Assembly: GCA_027946555.1 (NCBI GenBank) | Contig: JAPEVC010000120.1 | Coordinates: forward strand, 44,758 to 108,757 | Length of the DNA: 64,000 nt | Direction: 5' to 3' | Source of the DNA: Gnomoniopsis sp. IMI 355080 | Lineage: Eukaryota > Ascomycota > Sordariomycetes > Diaporthales > Gnomoniaceae | Part shown: in pieces, positions 10,341 to 21,047 of the stretch | Numbering within the stretch: position 1 is the first letter of the stretch | Layout: every line of letters begins with the position of its first letter | Position numbers and translations under genes: made by a program | Notes under the pieces: generated by a model | Seen by the model: only the letters and a program-made list of their open reading frames with translations | Databases searched by the model: none | Told to the model about the DNA's origin: nothing

Positions 10341-13096
10341 ATGGCTCCCAAATCACCTCGTCTGAAGATCCTATCAGGTACGTGGTTCCCGAATACGTCG
10401 TACTTTGTGCGATGATCTTTCTCTGTCCGTGTTGCATTGCCTCACTGGTCTGCACCCTCTCTGCCTCCCGCAAGTGCGACACTACATTCTTCGGAATGTT
10501 AGAAGAACCCTTTTCTTCCCTTGGATTAATTACCCTTTCTCCCGCCTCGTCCTACCCTCTCCATCCTCCCTGACCTCCGTCTTCACGACTCCGTCGTCTT
10601 GCTGTCTCTTTCCCTTCAGGGATGCGGCGCACACGCATCCGTCACCGATCGTCTCGACATGGCTGACATGGAGCTAATGAACATCTTTATAGTGGGTGGG
10701 AATGCCGTCTCTGCTTTCCTGTCGTGGAGGTTACAGGCGACTAATGCCTGTGATGTCACCCTGGTTTGGAAATCCGGCTTCGAGCACGTTGCACAATATG
10801 GTATCTCTTTCAAGTAAGTCAGATCATCAGTCGTCGTATAGTCCGGGGCCATGGTGGCAGGTATCATGGGTGCTGATTGTCTCGCTCAGGTCCGCAGTAT
10901 TTGGCAATGAACGATTCAAACCCCGTCGCGTTGTCAGGTCGCCGGAGGAGGCCATGAATGCCAGAGAGGGTGCTTTCGATTACGTCGTTTTATGTGTAAA
11001 AGCACTCCCCGACGTCTACGACTTAGCTTCTGTCATCGACTCTGTCGTGGTCCCAAATCATACATGTATCCTGATCAACACAACAAACACCATTGGCATC
11101 GAGGCGGCGATTGAGGAGAGATATCCGACCAATGTCGTCCTGTCTCTCGTAGCAGGCGCTGATCTAACACAGCTTGGCCAGAGCGAGTTCGAACAGAAAG
11201 GCTCCACCGAGATATGGATTGGCCCTGCCAAGAGAAACGCTGATATACCGGCAACAATACAGGACGATATGGCCTCGGCTCTTGCCATGACCTTGAGTTC
11301 GGGCCAGATTGATGCCAAAGTATCACCGAATATTCGGCAGCACCAGTACGAACGCGTCATTGGGTTAGTCCATCGTTGTCATCCCAGCCAATTCTGCCGT
11401 CTTTACTGACCAACTCGTTAGTCCTATTGCTTTCTTTCCTACCAGTGTTGTATTTGAGGCCGCTAGTTACTCTGAAATGCTCGCGATGCCCGCCGTTCGA
11501 CCCCTTGTCTCTGGTATAATTGATGAGCTACTGGAGCTGGCAGCCGCCAACGGCTGCAAATTTGACGCGGATTTTAAGCAAAAAATCATAGATGAGATGA
11601 CAAGACAACCAGTGACAGAGAGCATAATGTGGCAGGACTTTCAAGCACGACGGCCTATGGAGGTGGAAACATACCTGGGCTCTCCGGTAAAACTCGCGCA
11701 AGAAGCCAATATCAAGGTGCCGCGGATCGAGACCCTCTACGCGATGCTACACCACTTGAACGTGGTCAACAGGAACAGACCAAAGATCGATACCGTGGTG
11801 GCAGCACAAGGACCGCCACCGCCTTCCGGGTCGCCAACCTCAATGATTATGGCATCGCCGCAGCCTCGCATGTCGGCGGCGCCAGGTCCTCGAGGGAAGG
11901 CCCCCAATGGCATGTCAATGTCCAACGGCAACGGCATACCCACGTCCCGACGGCCTCGTGGCGCATCGCAATTAGGCCCTCCAGTCGGCATGCGCCGCCC
12001 CTCGTCCAATGCTGGCCCTATCAACGGGTATGGTCGGCCGCCTATGAATGGTGGTGCAAATGGGTACCCTCGCCAACAACTATCAAGGAGAGGCTCTGTG
12101 GACGAAGATCTGGCTGAAGAATTCGGCCATCTTGCCAACCTCCAGGAGCACATGGAGGATGGTGGGGAGATCGACTTGCGGGAGCGCGAGTACCAATTGC
12201 GGCAACGTGAACTCGCACTGCGAGATCAGGAGATGAGGATGAGAGGCCCTCAACGAGGTCCCATGGGGCCAATGGGACCAGCTGGGCCAAGGAGAGTGCC
12301 ACCACCAAGAGCCCCTGGCGGTGGGATGTACGACGATGATGATGATGACGAGGACTACTTTGACCCCAACTCCGCGCCACCCATGCCCATGATAGACCCC
12401 GATAATTTCGATATGATGAGCGTCACATCCAGAAAGAACCGACACCAGCAGAAGCCTTCAGCTTCGCAGTTCCGGAACAACCCGCAGATGGGCGATGTTG
12501 CGCCATCCAGGGGCGGCCGTTTCCGACCCAGCTTTGGCGGCCGGAACCGTTCAAGCCAGCTTGGTCCCCCGGGTCCTGCTTTCACTGCCAATCTCTTGGA
12601 CGATCCGTTGATGAATATGACCGACAACAGATACGGCCATGTTGACCGAAGTGCCATGCAGGCTGAATCGCGAGCAAATTCCATGACATCCAACGCAGGT
12701 TGGCAGAATGGACCAGGCGGGCCGAGTCCCATGTTCCAGCGGAGGGCGAGTCAATCTCCCGGTTACGCTCCATCTATGAGAGGAGGAAGCGGCAGGCCTT
12801 CTCCGCCTAACGGATACGGTCCAGGCATGAATGGCAGACCATCCCCGCCCAACGGTGTCCGCCAGCCGATTCCCCAGTATCCTCCGGGCCATGGCAATGC
12901 AGTAGCACCGCAGCAAGTTGAGCAACACGCAGGGGTGAGCAACCTTCATCCGCCCGCCAAGGGCAAGTTTGTCCCAAGTCTGACTGGAAGTGCGAGCGCC
13001 AGCGCGGGCAGTGGTGAATCCACAAACCTGGACACACCATCTGCACATAGCAGCCAGAGCAGCCTCGGCCCTCGCCCATCGATTGCGGCACGCTAG
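10341..13096 (+). CDS. Mug72-type ketopantoate reductase-fold protein, 768 aa
   Basis: The protein resembles the fungal family annotated as meiotically up-regulated gene 72 protein, which has a ketopantoate reductase (ApbA/PanE) fold. Exons are 10341-10377, 10693-10813, 10890-11363 and 11422-13096. The first splice joins ATCCTATCAG to TGGGTGGGAAT and gives the dinucleotide-binding loop VGGNAVSAF at residues 13-21; the alternative ATG at 10659 would break that loop. A VKALPDV segment near residues 89-95 fits the conserved lysine region. The C-terminal helical reductase domain covers about 212-335. Residues from about 340 to the end are low-complexity, rich in Pro, Gly, Ser, Asn and Met, with an acidic run of Asp/Glu. 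The substrate is unknown. The 315-nt first intron is long for this window. Confidence 0.85.
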
Positions 13097-15744
13097 AGGC
13101 ACTGTATTCCTGGGTACGGCCTTCTGAAGCGGGGCTCTACGCGGCAACGAGCTCCAAGCGTCCAGACGTTACAAAGCTCTATTATGCGATCGAAGCATTC
13201 TCAAGAGGTCGGTTGAATTGTATCGCACGCATCACTGAAAGGTTCCAAACAGGTGGTGAGGTTGCTTTGAGCACGTCCAGCTGATGTGGAGACGTACTCG
13301 GTACCTGCTCGCCCACCAAGTCACCATCTCACACTATCCAGCCGAGTATCCACAACGACATGAGCGATTGAAGCTCTCAGGTTTCCGAACACACGGTATG
13401 CATACGAAAGGTAGACGGCGTTCTGGGAGAGTTGCAATGGGAAGAAAAGGTGTCCTTATGTTCGCTTCATCTGGTTGGGACGTTTCGACGCTGGGAACAA
13501 AGACAACGATCGTACAAAGCCAACCTAACATAATCCTATTGAGAAAGCCTCGCGGAGGACAGGTTGCGGTTCATCTCAAGTACATAGGGTATTCTGGCAC
13601 GGTGCGGCCAGACAGGTGGAAGACAGCATATCACGATATACTTTATTTATTTTCGGTAATACATCACACAGCACGCAGGACACAGTACAGCACAGCACAT
13701 TCGAGTCACTCCGATCGGCCTTTGTTTCAACTTGGCTTCTGACTGTGGCAGCCCAGCCGCCAACAAATTAAAGAGAACTTGAGAGGAAATTCCGCTCGGA
13801 GACTGGAGGTACTTGTGCATTTTCAGTCCTTACATGCATCAGGGAGGAGGTTGCAGTCGGCGAGAAGCCAGCCAGCATTTCGTTTGTGACGGTATTGGCA
13901 TTGATTTCGAACAGGCCAGGTCGTGGCAAAGGCATGAACGGCGAGAGGAGAAGATCCTCAGGCATTAGAATGGTTCTGGTCTTAAACATGACTGGAGAGC
14001 GGGTTGATTTAGTGCGGAGGGCATTGGGGGCAAAGGTGGGAGAGCAAGGGAATATAATCTGCTGTATAAACACACACAAAGCCGTGGTCGTTCAGAAACC
14101 ACTCTTTTCTTTCGTCTTAAAAGTTCTCTTAATTACGCTCCTTTGCATGGTCTAGTCTCCTTTCTACTTTATCTATTACCAATGACGGCACAAGGGCGAG
14201 GTTCAGGTCTACAGTCTCGCATGTACCCAACAACGACGGAGTTCCCAACGGGTAGGATTAGTAAAGTCTTGGTGGCTCGGAAAAGCAGCAAAGTGAACTG
14301 GGACAGCCACGTGGACTGAAAGACTGTGTGGCACCCTCTTTCAGCATGGGCCTCCTATGTTCTGATGCCTCGAGTGAAGAGTCAATATCGTTATGCAAAT
14401 AGAAGAGGTGTGGTAATGAACAGACGGCCGTGAAAAGCGCATGAGTGAATTAGTTTGGTTTGTGGATTTGATTTCTGCGCTCTTGGGTGCCCTCTCTTAC
14501 GCGCTCAGTTGGCACCTCATCGCCAATGGAGAGATGCTGGGTGAGACACACCGCCGCGGACAATTTACATGGCCACATGTACTTACTATATTGGAAACCC
14601 GAGGATTTCACGGCCAAGCTCTGTTGTGATGTGATGTCTAGTGTGCCTAGTGTGCCTGTTTCATCCAGAAGAGATCCATATCTGCGGTGAATGCGCAATG
14701 TGTTCAGCGTACTTCGGCAGAAGTGTAGCGGTGGCTTTAAAAGCCTCCGAAAGATTCACATGAAAGAAAGTAAATTACCACGCAGCAACTAATCTAGGCC
14801 CGATGTTGAGGGTTTTTGAACATGCTTGGGACGACTACGACGCGTCTTTGCCGTGCCACACTCTTCCACATATATCTTGTGTTGTGATACACAGCAAACT
14901 TTTTCGGGAATGCAGAAAGTGGTGCCGGTATGTCGGTCTGCCCACGCCATATTGTCTCGGGAACTGTGGCCTGTACGACGAATGCGAAGCCGTGGGCGCC
15001 GGCAAGCCCCGGATCGGACATATGTTCAAGAAAGAGCCTCTCATACCCCCTTTCTCTTTGCTTTTTTCTTCTTTTTTGGTGGCTCCGGACATTGACTTGT
15101 GAAGGGGGGGGGGATGACCCTCTAAGTAACTTGCAGCGCCCGGTGCAGGTGAGCTTCTTTTTTCCTTTTCCTTTTCTATCCCCTTACGTGCAAGCCTATG
15201 TATTTCTGTGTTCTAGAGTTACGTACGGAGGAGAATGGAACAGTAGAAAGCGAGAATGACAAAGCGAATCCAAGAATAATGGCGCCGGTGCCGTGTAGCC
15301 TAATTGCATGAACGACGGCATGCTATCCGCTGTCGGGGGTAGTACAGGGGTCTGTGATGATCAAAGGTGCATCGATGGATACGTTTGAAGCGGGCTGCAG
15401 GAGGAAGGGAGTGCGAGGCGTGCAAACAAGTTTGAGAGGCGCGAGTGTTGAGACGCGCACATCTCGGATTGGAGTGTTACGCTGGTGTTGTGTAGTACAT
15501 GTAGCCCGCGTCACGCGCGTCGGCTGGGCAATAAGCTGGTCTGCGCTGAGATTACATGCTGAACCACCTATCAAGAAACATACTGGTCGCATCGCATCAA
15601 GGAACGCGTCGCGTCAACAACTCGTTAGCATTCATTGACAACCGCTCGAACCGCGACTTGTGCGACGCTCGACAAGCTAAGACTGTCTGGCTTTACGAAC
15701 GCACTGCCACAACGGATAAAGACCGTCGCCGGTATTTCGTCACA
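13097..15744. other. Intergenic region between the Mug72-type gene and HSK3
   Basis: It holds the 3' region of the upstream gene and the promoter of HSK3. No gene is supported. A run of ten G lies at 15104-15113 and a short TAGTGTGCC tandem near 14638-14659. The 152-codon plus frame at 13284-13742 shows no family features. Confidence 0.45.
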
Positions 15745-16142
15745 ATGAATCACAGTCAGAGCACTCAGCGACAGTCGATGGTCACCTCTGGCAACGCAGT
15801 CAAGCAGAGACAGCTGGTATGTTCAAAACGTCTCCCTGGTTTGTATTTGCTAGGGAATCGATCGTTTTCTAAGTCATCGCCCGCCCTCTTAGACGCAATT
15901 GCATCAACAGCTCGCTCAGCTCTCCAACAACCTTGCTGATACGGAGAACCTCCTCCGGATGACCAGCGTCCAGGCTGAGTGTATGCGCGGACTTGGTAGC
16001 TGGCATGGTGGACTGTGTGTAATCTCTTTCTTGCTGCCTTTCCTGGTGTGCTGTACTAATTCCGTGAGGCAGGTTCATGGCTGCCAGTAAGGTGCTAGGT
16101 GAGGAGTCCGTGAAGGAGCAGCAGCACTGTGGGCAAAAGTGA
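15745..16142 (+). CDS. HSK3: DASH complex subunit Hsk3, 87 aa
   Basis: Hsk3 is a small structural subunit of the DASH/Dam1 complex, which couples kinetochores to spindle microtubules. Exons are 15745-15816, 15893-16014 and 16073-16142. The joined protein carries the family signature: QSMV..., then KQRQLTQLHQQLAQLS, then LADTENLLRMT, then FMAASKVLGEESV near the C terminus. The middle part is a short heptad-like helix, as expected for a coiled-coil subunit. The second intron needs the donor GTGTGT to keep LFMAASK in frame; the nearby GTAATC donor shifts the frame to a quick stop. Length is close to the yeast protein of about 70 residues. It is small and split, so automatic annotation can miss it. 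Confidence 0.85.
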
Positions 16143-16547
16143 ACCATAAGTTACCGCCGCGATGACGATGGCTCGACCAGTGATGTTTACTGCTGCGCGA
16201 TCCTATGCACCGTGACCTACGAGGCGTGAACCGATCTGCTGGCTAGTGATTTTTCGGTGGCCTCAGCTGATGGCTGCTACCTCCAGCGCCACGGTCTTGC
16301 GATGCACATCATGAGGGGCCGCACACGACGCCGTTCACCACCTACACTAAGGGTGCAGTCCCATTTCGGAAGGCCTGCCAGCCCCTCGGGCTGAGGACCG
16401 CTGGTACAAAGTGAGGGAGGAGGTTGAACGTGCTGAAAGACGGTAGAACAAGCGCTAGAGGATTTGTATGAGGGCTTGGGAACTACTGAAAGGCCGCGAA
16501 AGCTACGATATAGAGAATGCAGCGAAGCTACTCAACACCGAGGACCC
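16143..16547. other. Short convergent intergenic region
   Basis: It separates the 3' ends of HSK3 (plus) and the RNase P subunit gene (minus). Nothing beyond presumed 3' untranslated sequence is visible. Confidence 0.5.
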
Positions 16548-17132
16548 TCAGAGTGCCTGGTCTTCCTTTGATGGTGCAGCATCCAGCTCTGTCACCTTGT
16601 GCTTTATGAGATGGCGAAGCTGGCGCCGTTTCTGCGTCGGCGCATTGATTGGGAAGCGCTTCTCCCGGCCGCAAGTATGACACTTGATGACCAGCACATC
16701 GGCCCATGGTTTCTTGCCGCCCTTGCTGTTATTTTCGACGACCGAGGACGAAGACTGGCCGTCGATAAGTAGAGAGTCGCAGTGCTTGCAGATGGACCGT
16801 TTGATGTGCGGGCTAGCCCTGATGACGGACTTTTGCGTGATGGCGCGCATGTCAGTCAGGAGTTTGCGCGACATGTTCTGGGTTTTGATGCCGAGTTGGC
16901 CGTCGCAAATGGGGCCAGTTTGATGTTGCTTGCAGTCGTCATTGTGTCGCATTTTGGTATCGGCGTCAGCATGAGCACCAGCGTCAGCGCTGGCAATCTG
17001 TGAAAGACGGCAGCTGGCAGTTTTTGGGTCAGGTAGAAGGGGTTGTGCCAAATACACTGCTGCTTGATAGAGGAATGAGATGCGAGTGTAGATGTGGCGG
17101 TTTGGCACCTGCCCTGCCTTTTTCTTCGCCAT
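16548..17132 (-). CDS. RNase P/MRP subunit, Rpr2/Rpp21 type, 194 aa
   Basis: This single-exon gene encodes an Rpr2/Rpp21/Snm1-family protein, a zinc-binding subunit of RNase P that helps process the 5' end of precursor tRNA in the nucleus. Visible features in order are a basic start (MAKKKAG), an N-terminal helix segment RHIYTRISFLYQAAVYLA, then a long insert (about 32-85), then SRKLLTDMRAITQKS. Two CxxC zinc knuckles follow: CKHC at 115-118 and CHTC at 151-154. Between them are SSSVVENNSKGGKKPWADV, typical of the family. The start at 17132 is the first ATG and sits at the head of the conserved part. It is divergent from SUB2 and convergent with HSK3. Confidence 0.88.
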   Translation of the reverse strand: MAKKKAGQVPNRHIYTRISFLYQAAVYLAQPLLPDPKTASCRLSQIASADAGAHADADTKMRHNDDCKQHQTGPICDGQLGIKTQNMSRKLLTDMRAITQKSVIRASPHIKRSICKHCDSLLIDGQSSSSVVENNSKGGKKPWADVLVIKCHTCGREKRFPINAPTQKRRQLRHLIKHKVTELDAAPSKEDQAL

Positions 17133-17796
17133 TGTGTGTGTGTAAGTATATTGAGAGCTTGAGATCGGTACAACTTTCGATACCTACCGAAATCCTCAAG
17201 AACGGGTGAGAAATCTGGGTGCTCTTACTGTATTAGCAGGGCCAGAAAGCGGGCAGGGTGTACTAACTACATTGGGCTTAGGAAGACCTGCAGGACAGGG
17301 GTGGAGGTTCAGATGTGGCGTTTGTGGTTGCCCAGAACCGTCCAACTTGCCTGCCGTCCAGCGCTAACAAAACTGCTTGCTGGGTGCTGACTGAGCTGCC
17401 AGGGCTGCCTAGACAGCCTGGGGGACCGTGCCAACTGCTGCATTCCATACCCTTCCGGCTGGAAACCTCAGCAAACCTAAGCTACCTCACTCGGTCCAGA
17501 GCGAGATTGGTTGTTCCTGCGTTTCCTTTCTTCCACACCAACTGCAGCGCGCCCTGCTGCAGCAAACTTTCCCACTTCCCACCATCAACGGTTCAGCCTT
17601 CGGTTTGCGACCTGCATCATCATCAATCCATTTCTTCCTTGCCTGCAGCCTGCCCGCGCTCTTCTCTTTCCTTTCCTTTCTTTCTTTGTTGACCCCAGCC
17701 TCGCGACTGACGCTGACCCACGCGCCGACACTCGACGTGACACCTCTCCCACCAAGCCTCCAACCTCTCTGGTCTACCTGATCAGCCAACGTCAAT
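17133..17796. promoter_or_regulatory. Divergent promoter region, RNase P subunit gene / SUB2
   Basis: A 664-bp region between two head-to-head starts. The half next to SUB2 (about 17490-17760) is strongly C/T rich on the plus strand, with CTTTCCTTTCTTTC near 17665, which fits a SUB2 leader. No gene is supported inside it. Confidence 0.5.
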
Positions 17797-19913
17797 ATGT
17801 CTGCTGAAGAGGATCTCATTGATTACTCCGACGAGGAGCTCGAGACTCAGAAGACTACTGCGCCAGCCAACGGCAAGAAGGCCGAGGCTGCTGCTGCCGA
17901 CAGCGTCGACAAGAAGGGTTCCTATGTCGGCATCCATTCTACTGGTTTCCGCGACTTCCTGCTGAAGCCTGAGCTTATCCGCGCCATCACCGATTGTGGT
18001 TTCGAGCATCCTTCGGAGGGTCAGTCCTGAATATCACTCTTACTCCATACAGCCCATCGTTACACAAGTGCCCCTCCTGCCAGCCACAAATGGTCCGTCC
18101 ATCTCGCAAAGCAAAGAAATCTCGTCAAGTCTTCAACCAGAAGTTGTCAAGCATGGATCAAGCGCAGTGCTTTTGCCTTTGGAAATATACGGCGTGCCCT
18201 CTCACTTTGGGGGAGGAAGTGAGCATTCTCTACGCCATGAGCATTGGGGCCATGGATGATTGAGGGCAGGCTTGCCTGCAAATATGCGGTGGCTGTGTTC
18301 TGCTCGGGCCATTAGTCTTCCTCTTGGAAACGCTTCCTGGAGCTGGCGCCTTTGGGTGCTGGTCCTGGTCGCCTACTGAGATGTGTATTTTGGGTTGCGA
18401 GAAAGTGGCAGACATATAGAACTAGCTCGTCTGGCAAGGTTTCCATTTGGAGCCTCTGTGCGACGTGAGCTGGCCGTCCACCTTGTCTGGCCTTCTTTGC
18501 TATCGTGGGGGTCGATACGAGGCGATGCGACACGACGAACGACAGACCTTGCCTTTGCGCTCGAATGAGAAACTTTGCTGCGACGATGGACGGGCCTACC
18601 GAATCATCTCTCCGTCTCCCTCCGTTCATACATTGCGAGACCATATTCTAACATCGGTCCGATCTTGCAGTTCAGCAAACATGTATTCCCCAGGCCCTTC
18701 TCGGTGGTGACATCATTTGCCAGGCCAAGTCTGGCCTTGGAAAGACGGCTGTCTTTGTCCTCACCACTCTCCAGCAAGTGGAGCCCGTCGCCGGCGAGTG
18801 CTCCGTTCTGGTCATGTGCCACACCCGTGAGCTGGCCTTCCAGATTCGCAACGAGTACAATCGCTTCTCCAAGTACATGCCCGACATCAAGACCGGCGTC
18901 TTCTACGGTGGTACTCCTATTCAGAAGGATGCCGAGATCCTGAAGAACAAGGATACCCACCCCCACATCATTGTCGGAACCCCCGGTCGTCTAAACGCCC
19001 TCGTCCGCGACAAACACCTCCGCCTGGGAAGCGTGCGAATCTTTGTGCTCGACGAGTGCGACAAGATGCTCGACCAGATTGGTACGTCTTTGAAGCATTC
19101 CAAAACAGGGATGTACCCCATCGCTGACCAGCAAAGACATGCGCCGCGACGTGCAGGAGATCTTCCGTGCGACTCCTCAACAGAAACAGGTTATGATGTT
19201 CAGCGCCACTCTTTCCGACGACATCAAGCCGATCTGCCGCAAGTTCATGCAGAATCCTACCGAGCACTACGTAGACGAAGACACCAAGTTGACCCTGCAC
19301 GGCCTGCAGCAGTACTTTGTTCCACTCGAGGAGCGTGAGAAGAACCGGAAGCTCAACGAGCTCCTCGACGACCTGCAATTCAACCAGGTGATCATCTTCG
19401 TCAAGAGCACCATCCGTGCCACCGAGCTGGACAAGCTGCTGCGGGAGTGCAATTTCCCTTCCATCGCGGTTCACTCTGGTGTCAGCCAAGAAGAGCGGTA
19501 AGTCTGCACCCATTACAGCGCTTTTGGGCCACTTGCGCTGACAGCTTCGTAGTATCAAGCGTTACAAGGAGTTCAAAGAGTTCAACAAGCGCATTTGCGT
19601 CGCCACCGACGTCTTTGGTCGTGGTATCGATATTGAGCGTATCAACCTGGCTATCAACTACGATATGCCAGGTGATGCCGATTCCTACCTCCACCGCGTC
19701 GGTCGTGCCGGTCGATTTGGAACCAAGGGTCTCGCCATTTCCTTCGTTAGCCAGGAACAAGACAAAGAGGTCCTGGCAGCAATTGGCAAGCGCTTCGAAG
19801 TCGCCATTCCGTAAGTCCACACCACTGCCGCCATAATAGACATAGTCAGCTAATGATACCGCAGTGAGTTCCCAGCGGAGGGTATCGAGGCCAGCACTTA
19901 CATGGCTTCTTAA
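17797..19913 (+). CDS. SUB2: ATP-dependent RNA helicase Sub2 (UAP56), 433 aa
   Basis: Sub2/UAP56 is the DExD-box ATPase used in spliceosome assembly and, within TREX, in mRNA export. Exons are 17797-18019, 18671-19081, 19137-19497, 19553-19810 and 19865-19913. Motifs in the joined protein: AKSGLGKT (93-100, motif I), DECD (202-205, motif II, the Sub2 variant of DEAD), SAT (234-236), and HRVGRAGR (379-386, motif VI). The N terminus is acidic (EEDLIDYSDEEL), as in the family, and the length is normal. The first intron is 651 nt, far longer than the other three (54-55 nt); reading into it reaches a TGA after three codons. It starts with the modest donor GTCAGT and ends TTGCAG. Confidence 0.95.
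18020..18670 (+). other. Long first intron of SUB2 (651 nt)
   Basis: The boundaries are fixed by protein continuity: HPSE before, VQQTCIPQ after. It holds no open frame that resembles an exon of the helicase. Retention would stop translation at about 77 residues, before the ATP-binding motif. Confidence 0.85.
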
Positions 19914-21037
19914 GGGTCAAGTGCATCGTACTGAGTGAGGGGTGCTGTGACTTGCGTTCACCTGGGGGTGGGGTGGTCTGATATTTGAAAGGAGGAATGC
20001 AGCAGTACCGGTGGGGCGGGAATGACCGCCTTGAGGTAATGTGGTGGGATTCGTCGCAACGCGGGCGGCTTGGGAACGTTGCGCCCTCTCACAATCACGC
20101 TCAACTAAGGGAAACACGAACCAAGGCTTAGTTTCCATGCTTTTCAGAATTGTGAAAGTTGCAAAAGTTTACCATAGTCAGAAAGGCTCGCCCTGGGCCG
20201 AATGAATATCACTTGCGGTTTGACCGAGTGCTCCATTTCTGTTTTTAAGGCTTAGGTTGTAGTCTTGAGAGTAGCCAACGTTGGAGTTGACCAGTGCTAG
20301 CTAGAGCTGACGCAGAATGGCGATTGCACTTGAACCGTCTCCCACTGGCTTATTTATTATCAGAGGTTATTGAGCTTGACCTCTCGTTCTCGTGTTCGTG
20401 GCAATCTCTTGACACTAGCCATTCGCCGCACCAACTGGTAGATCTTGGACGTCGTCTTCTCTCTTTACCCAGGTGAGGTTTCATGATACCAAAGTCATTT
20501 GTCCCAAGCACGTACATTCCTCGCAATAGCAAAAGGCATAACATGGGTGTTCGGCAGCCTTCATAGTATGGTTGGCTCTCTAGGGTACATAACTAGTATG
20601 GTAACACTTGTAGTGCCTTAGCAACTCCAGACACGTCCATCTGTGGAAGTTCACAATGACTGTCCTCCTATGGGACGAAACGTGCAGGACGGGCGGCTTT
20701 GGGTCCGCCAGAATCCTGGAGCAAGTCGTTGAATCTTGTCCCTTGCTGCTACGGGCAGTCAAAATGTATTTTGAAGGAGTCACCGGCCTTTGACTATACA
20801 TACAGACACAACAAAGCAGACGGCCTCTCGACGTCCTTTTTATGCTCCGGCCACTGGCCTCAGTAACAGCCATATCGAGCCCGACAGTCTGTTGAATCAA
20901 CGGTCACTTTCCCAATAGAAACTAGTCCAGTAGCTGAGCACCTCAGGCGTCCAAGCTCGCCTTGTTCCAGCAATTGGTCTAACTTGCCATGACAACCTTC
21001 CTCAGGCTGGAGAAAGGGGCCTTGTCACGCCTTCACC

Positions 21038-21047
21038 TACCTAGGTA
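21038..21047. repeat. TACCTAGGTA palindrome copy
   Basis: An exact copy of the decamer found at 1241, 1287 and 49557, here in intergenic DNA. Confidence 0.9.

Noticed and set aside
9815..10351. 178-codon minus frame upstream of the Mug72-type gene
   Set aside because: No family features; it lies opposite the C/T-rich leader and ends over the start codon of the real gene.
10599..10692. Alternative start of the Mug72-type protein at ATG 10659
   Set aside because: It replaces the dinucleotide-binding strand ILSVGG by an unrelated MNIFIVGG reading; the 10341 exon splices to give the conserved form.
12551..13147. 198-codon minus frame opposite the Mug72-type gene
   Set aside because: It is the antisense shadow of a Pro/Gly-rich coding exon.
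13284..13742. 152-codon plus frame after the Mug72-type gene
   Set aside because: It lies in the presumed 3' untranslated region, without motifs or a downstream partner exon.
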